From contig CACYBZ010000054.1 in the NCBI GenBank assembly GCA_902772795.1, forward strand, positions 1-13,296: a stretch of DNA of 13,296 nucleotides, in the 5' to 3' direction. The position numbers and the translations under genes are program-made. Origin of the DNA: an uncultured Ruminococcus sp. GTDB taxonomy: Bacteria > Bacillota > Clostridia > Oscillospirales > Acutalibacteraceae. The notes under the pieces are model-generated. The model was not told the DNA's origin. It ran no database searches and worked only from the letters and a program-made list of their open reading frames with translations. Positions 11,903-13,296 of the stretch are shown here, in pieces. The number at the start of each line of letters is the position of its first letter. The first letter of the stretch is position 1.

Positions 11903-13167
11903 GTAATATTACCGTATTTCCCAGAACTTTCAGCGGTGAGGTTGTTTTACCGCCGTCCAAAAGTGATGTACATCGTGCGATTATCTGTGCATCGCTTGCC
12001 AAAGGAAAAAGTATGGTTTCTCCCGTTGACTTTTCCAAAGATATTCTTGCTACCATCGACTGTATGCGGAATCTGGGAGCGGATATTCTGACAGTTGACA
12101 CGGACAAATTAGCTATTGACGGCAGTGGTACTTTTTCGCAGAAAACAGCTGAACTGAATTGTAATGAATCAGGGTCGACCTTACGTTTTTTAATTCCCCT
12201 GGCAGGGGCAGGCGGTGTGAAAACGACTTTCAGCGGAAAGGGCAGATTACCGCAACGTCCGATAGGAATTTATCTGGATACCCTCCCCGAACACGGTATA
12301 CATTGTGAAACCTGTGGCGGACTTCCTTTGACAATCAGCGGAAAGCTGAAAGGCGGAGTATTCAGTATACGTGGTGATATAAGTTCTCAGTTTATTACAG
12401 GACTTCTGCTGGCTTTACCGCTTGCCGAAGAAAATTCCCGTATTATTCTTACCACTCCCTTACAGTCCAGAGGTTATATTGATATGACACTTCATACAAT
12501 GAAAACTTTTGGGGTTCATGTGGAAACAACAGATTACGGCTATTTCATTCAGGGAAATCAGCAGTACCATTCTTGTGACTACACCTGCGAAGGGGACTGG
12601 TCACAGGCGGGATTTTTTCTTTCGGCGGGAGCTTTGGGCGGAAATCTTACGCTGAAAGGACTTTCTTTGTCGTCCGTACAAGGGGATAAGGAATGTCTGG
12701 AAATTTTCAGGCAGTTCGGAGCGGAAATTACGGCTACGGACAGTGAAATTACCGTCAAACCAGGAAAAAACGGTCTGCAGGGAATGACTATCAACGCCAC
12801 AGATATTCCCGACCTTGTGCCGATTTTAGCGGTGACAGGAGCTTTCGCTAAAGGAACAACTCATATTTACGGTGCGGAACGGTTACGCATTAAAGAAAGT
12901 GACCGCTTAAAGGCAATATCTGATGGTCTTACACGCATAGGTTGTGAAGTGACAGAAACATCTGACGGATTGATTATCAATGGCAGGGAAACAGCAGACG
13001 GCGGTCAGGTAGAGGGCTATAATGACCATAGGATTGTTATGTCTATGGCAATAGCTGTCACAAAATGCCGTAATGCTCTGGAAATCACAGACAGTGAAAG
13101 TATCAACAAGTCCTATCCTGAATTTTTCAATGACTATCAGCGTATAGGTGGCAGTGTTACTCCCTGA
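11899..13167 (+). CDS. aroA: 3-phosphoshikimate 1-carboxyvinyltransferase (EPSP synthase)
   Basis: Transfers the enolpyruvyl group of PEP to shikimate 3-phosphate; 422 aa, two inverse alpha/beta domains. Seen: PPSKSDVHRA with Lys21, Ser22, Arg26; NESGSTLRFL (89-98) at the PEP/glyphosate loop; Arg120 in LPQRPI; SSQF (162-165); catalytic-region DIPD (302-305); KESDRL (332-337); YNDHRIVM with Arg378; NKSYPEFF near the C-terminus. In the PEP loop, the position matching Pro101 of E. coli is Phe97 and the loop reads SGST instead of AGTA, so response to glyphosate cannot be assumed. AAAGGAG precedes the ATG. Last gene of the operon; its stop codon lies in the edge of intergenic repeat copy 3. Confidence 0.95.
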   Translation: MSNITVFPRTFSGEVVLPPSKSDVHRAIICASLAKGKSMVSPVDFSKDILATIDCMRNLGADILTVDTDKLAIDGSGTFSQKTAELNCNESGSTLRFLIPLAGAGGVKTTFSGKGRLPQRPIGIYLDTLPEHGIHCETCGGLPLTISGKLKGGVFSIRGDISSQFITGLLLALPLAEENSRIILTTPLQSRGYIDMTLHTMKTFGVHVETTDYGYFIQGNQQYHSCDYTCEGDWSQAGFFLSAGALGGNLTLKGLSLSSVQGDKECLEIFRQFGAEITATDSEITVKPGKNGLQGMTINATDIPDLVPILAVTGAFAKGTTHIYGAERLRIKESDRLKAISDGLTRIGCEVTETSDGLIINGRETADGGQVEGYNDHRIVMSMAIAVTKCRNALEITDSESINKSYPEFFNDYQRIGGSVTP

Positions 13168-13257
13168 ACCCCTGTCAGGGGCGTTGCCCCCCGAACCCCT
13201 ATCAGGGGCTTTGCCCCTGAACCCCACAAGCCTTTGAAAAGGCTTGACCGAAACTTT
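13161..13257 (-). repeat. Modular multi-hairpin intergenic repeat, copy 3
   Basis: Reverse-oriented. Stem B: TCAGGGGC, loop TTT, GCCCCTGA (13202-13220). Stem A: CAAGCCTTT, loop GA, AAAGGCTTG (13227-13246). In place of stem C there is a second GGGGC-GTT-GCCCC hairpin (13178-13190). Positions 13201-13257 are the perfect inverse of 2-58. It begins within the last codons of aroA; no separate intrinsic terminator for the aro operon is visible, so this block may form the 3' end of its RNA. Confidence 0.87.
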
Positions 13258-13261
13258 AAGG

Positions 13262-13285
13262 CGAAATTTGCATTCGCAAATTTCG
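13262..13285. other. Hairpin beside repeat copy 3
   Basis: A perfect 10-bp stem, CGAAATTTGC, loop ATTC, GCAAATTTCG, immediately after repeat copy 3. It is followed by GGAGGACG (13285-13292), which could be the ribosome binding site of a gene beyond the window or simply more repeat sequence. Confidence 0.6.
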
Positions 13286-13296
13286 GAGGACGTAAA

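Noticed and set aside
13281..13296. Ribosome binding site of a next gene at the right edge
   Set aside because: GGAGG is present but no start codon is within the window, and the sequence may belong to the hairpin/repeat block.

Overview
The window looks like a Gram-positive, moderately low-GC gut anaerobe of the Ruminococcus type (Oscillospiraceae). The basis is three secreted starch-degrading enzymes carrying dockerin modules joined by Pro/Thr-rich linkers, strong AGGAGG ribosome binding sites, and clostridial-type versions of the housekeeping genes. A species cannot be named from the sequence alone.

Left part (1-8050): a cassette of three tandem paralogous genes on the + strand (216-2399, 2647-4797, 5061-7889). 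Each encodes an exported GH13 alpha-amylase with a catalytic domain resembling Bacillus subtilis AmyE (subfamily 28 type), a dockerin and a conserved C-terminal putative carbohydrate-binding module. The third also has an Ig/Fn3-like domain and a CBM26-like starch-binding module between catalytic domain and dockerin. Each gene has its own extended -10 promoter and intrinsic terminator, so they are three monocistronic units. Genes 2 and 3 share a nearly identical 33-bp block just upstream of the core promoter, a candidate regulator site. The dockerins imply docking onto a cohesin-bearing scaffoldin encoded elsewhere (an amylosome or cellulosome-like complex).

Middle (8050-8626): acpP (acyl carrier protein) on the - strand, convergent with the third amylase and divergent from the aro operon, with a recognisable promoter and a terminator whose wobble pairs only work in the acpP direction. 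The divergent region carries three 11-bp phased AAATTTTTC repeats.

Right part (8627-13167): a compact + strand operon aroE-aroK-tyrA-aroB-aroA. Four steps of the shikimate pathway (3-dehydroquinate synthase, shikimate dehydrogenase, shikimate kinase, EPSP synthase) plus prephenate/arogenate dehydrogenase for tyrosine are made together. tyrA/aroB and aroB/aroA overlap by 4 bp (ATGA). Genes for DAHP synthase, dehydroquinase, chorismate synthase and prephenate dehydratase are not in the window.

Three copies of a modular, multi-hairpin intergenic repeat sit at 2-85, 7966-8047 and about 13161-13257. The outer two share a perfect 57-bp identity in inverted orientation. The copies differ by paired, structure-preserving changes in the stems. 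I found no wholly new gene system. The most unusual signals are this repeat family, the shared amylase promoter block, and the mosaic similarity among the three amylases.
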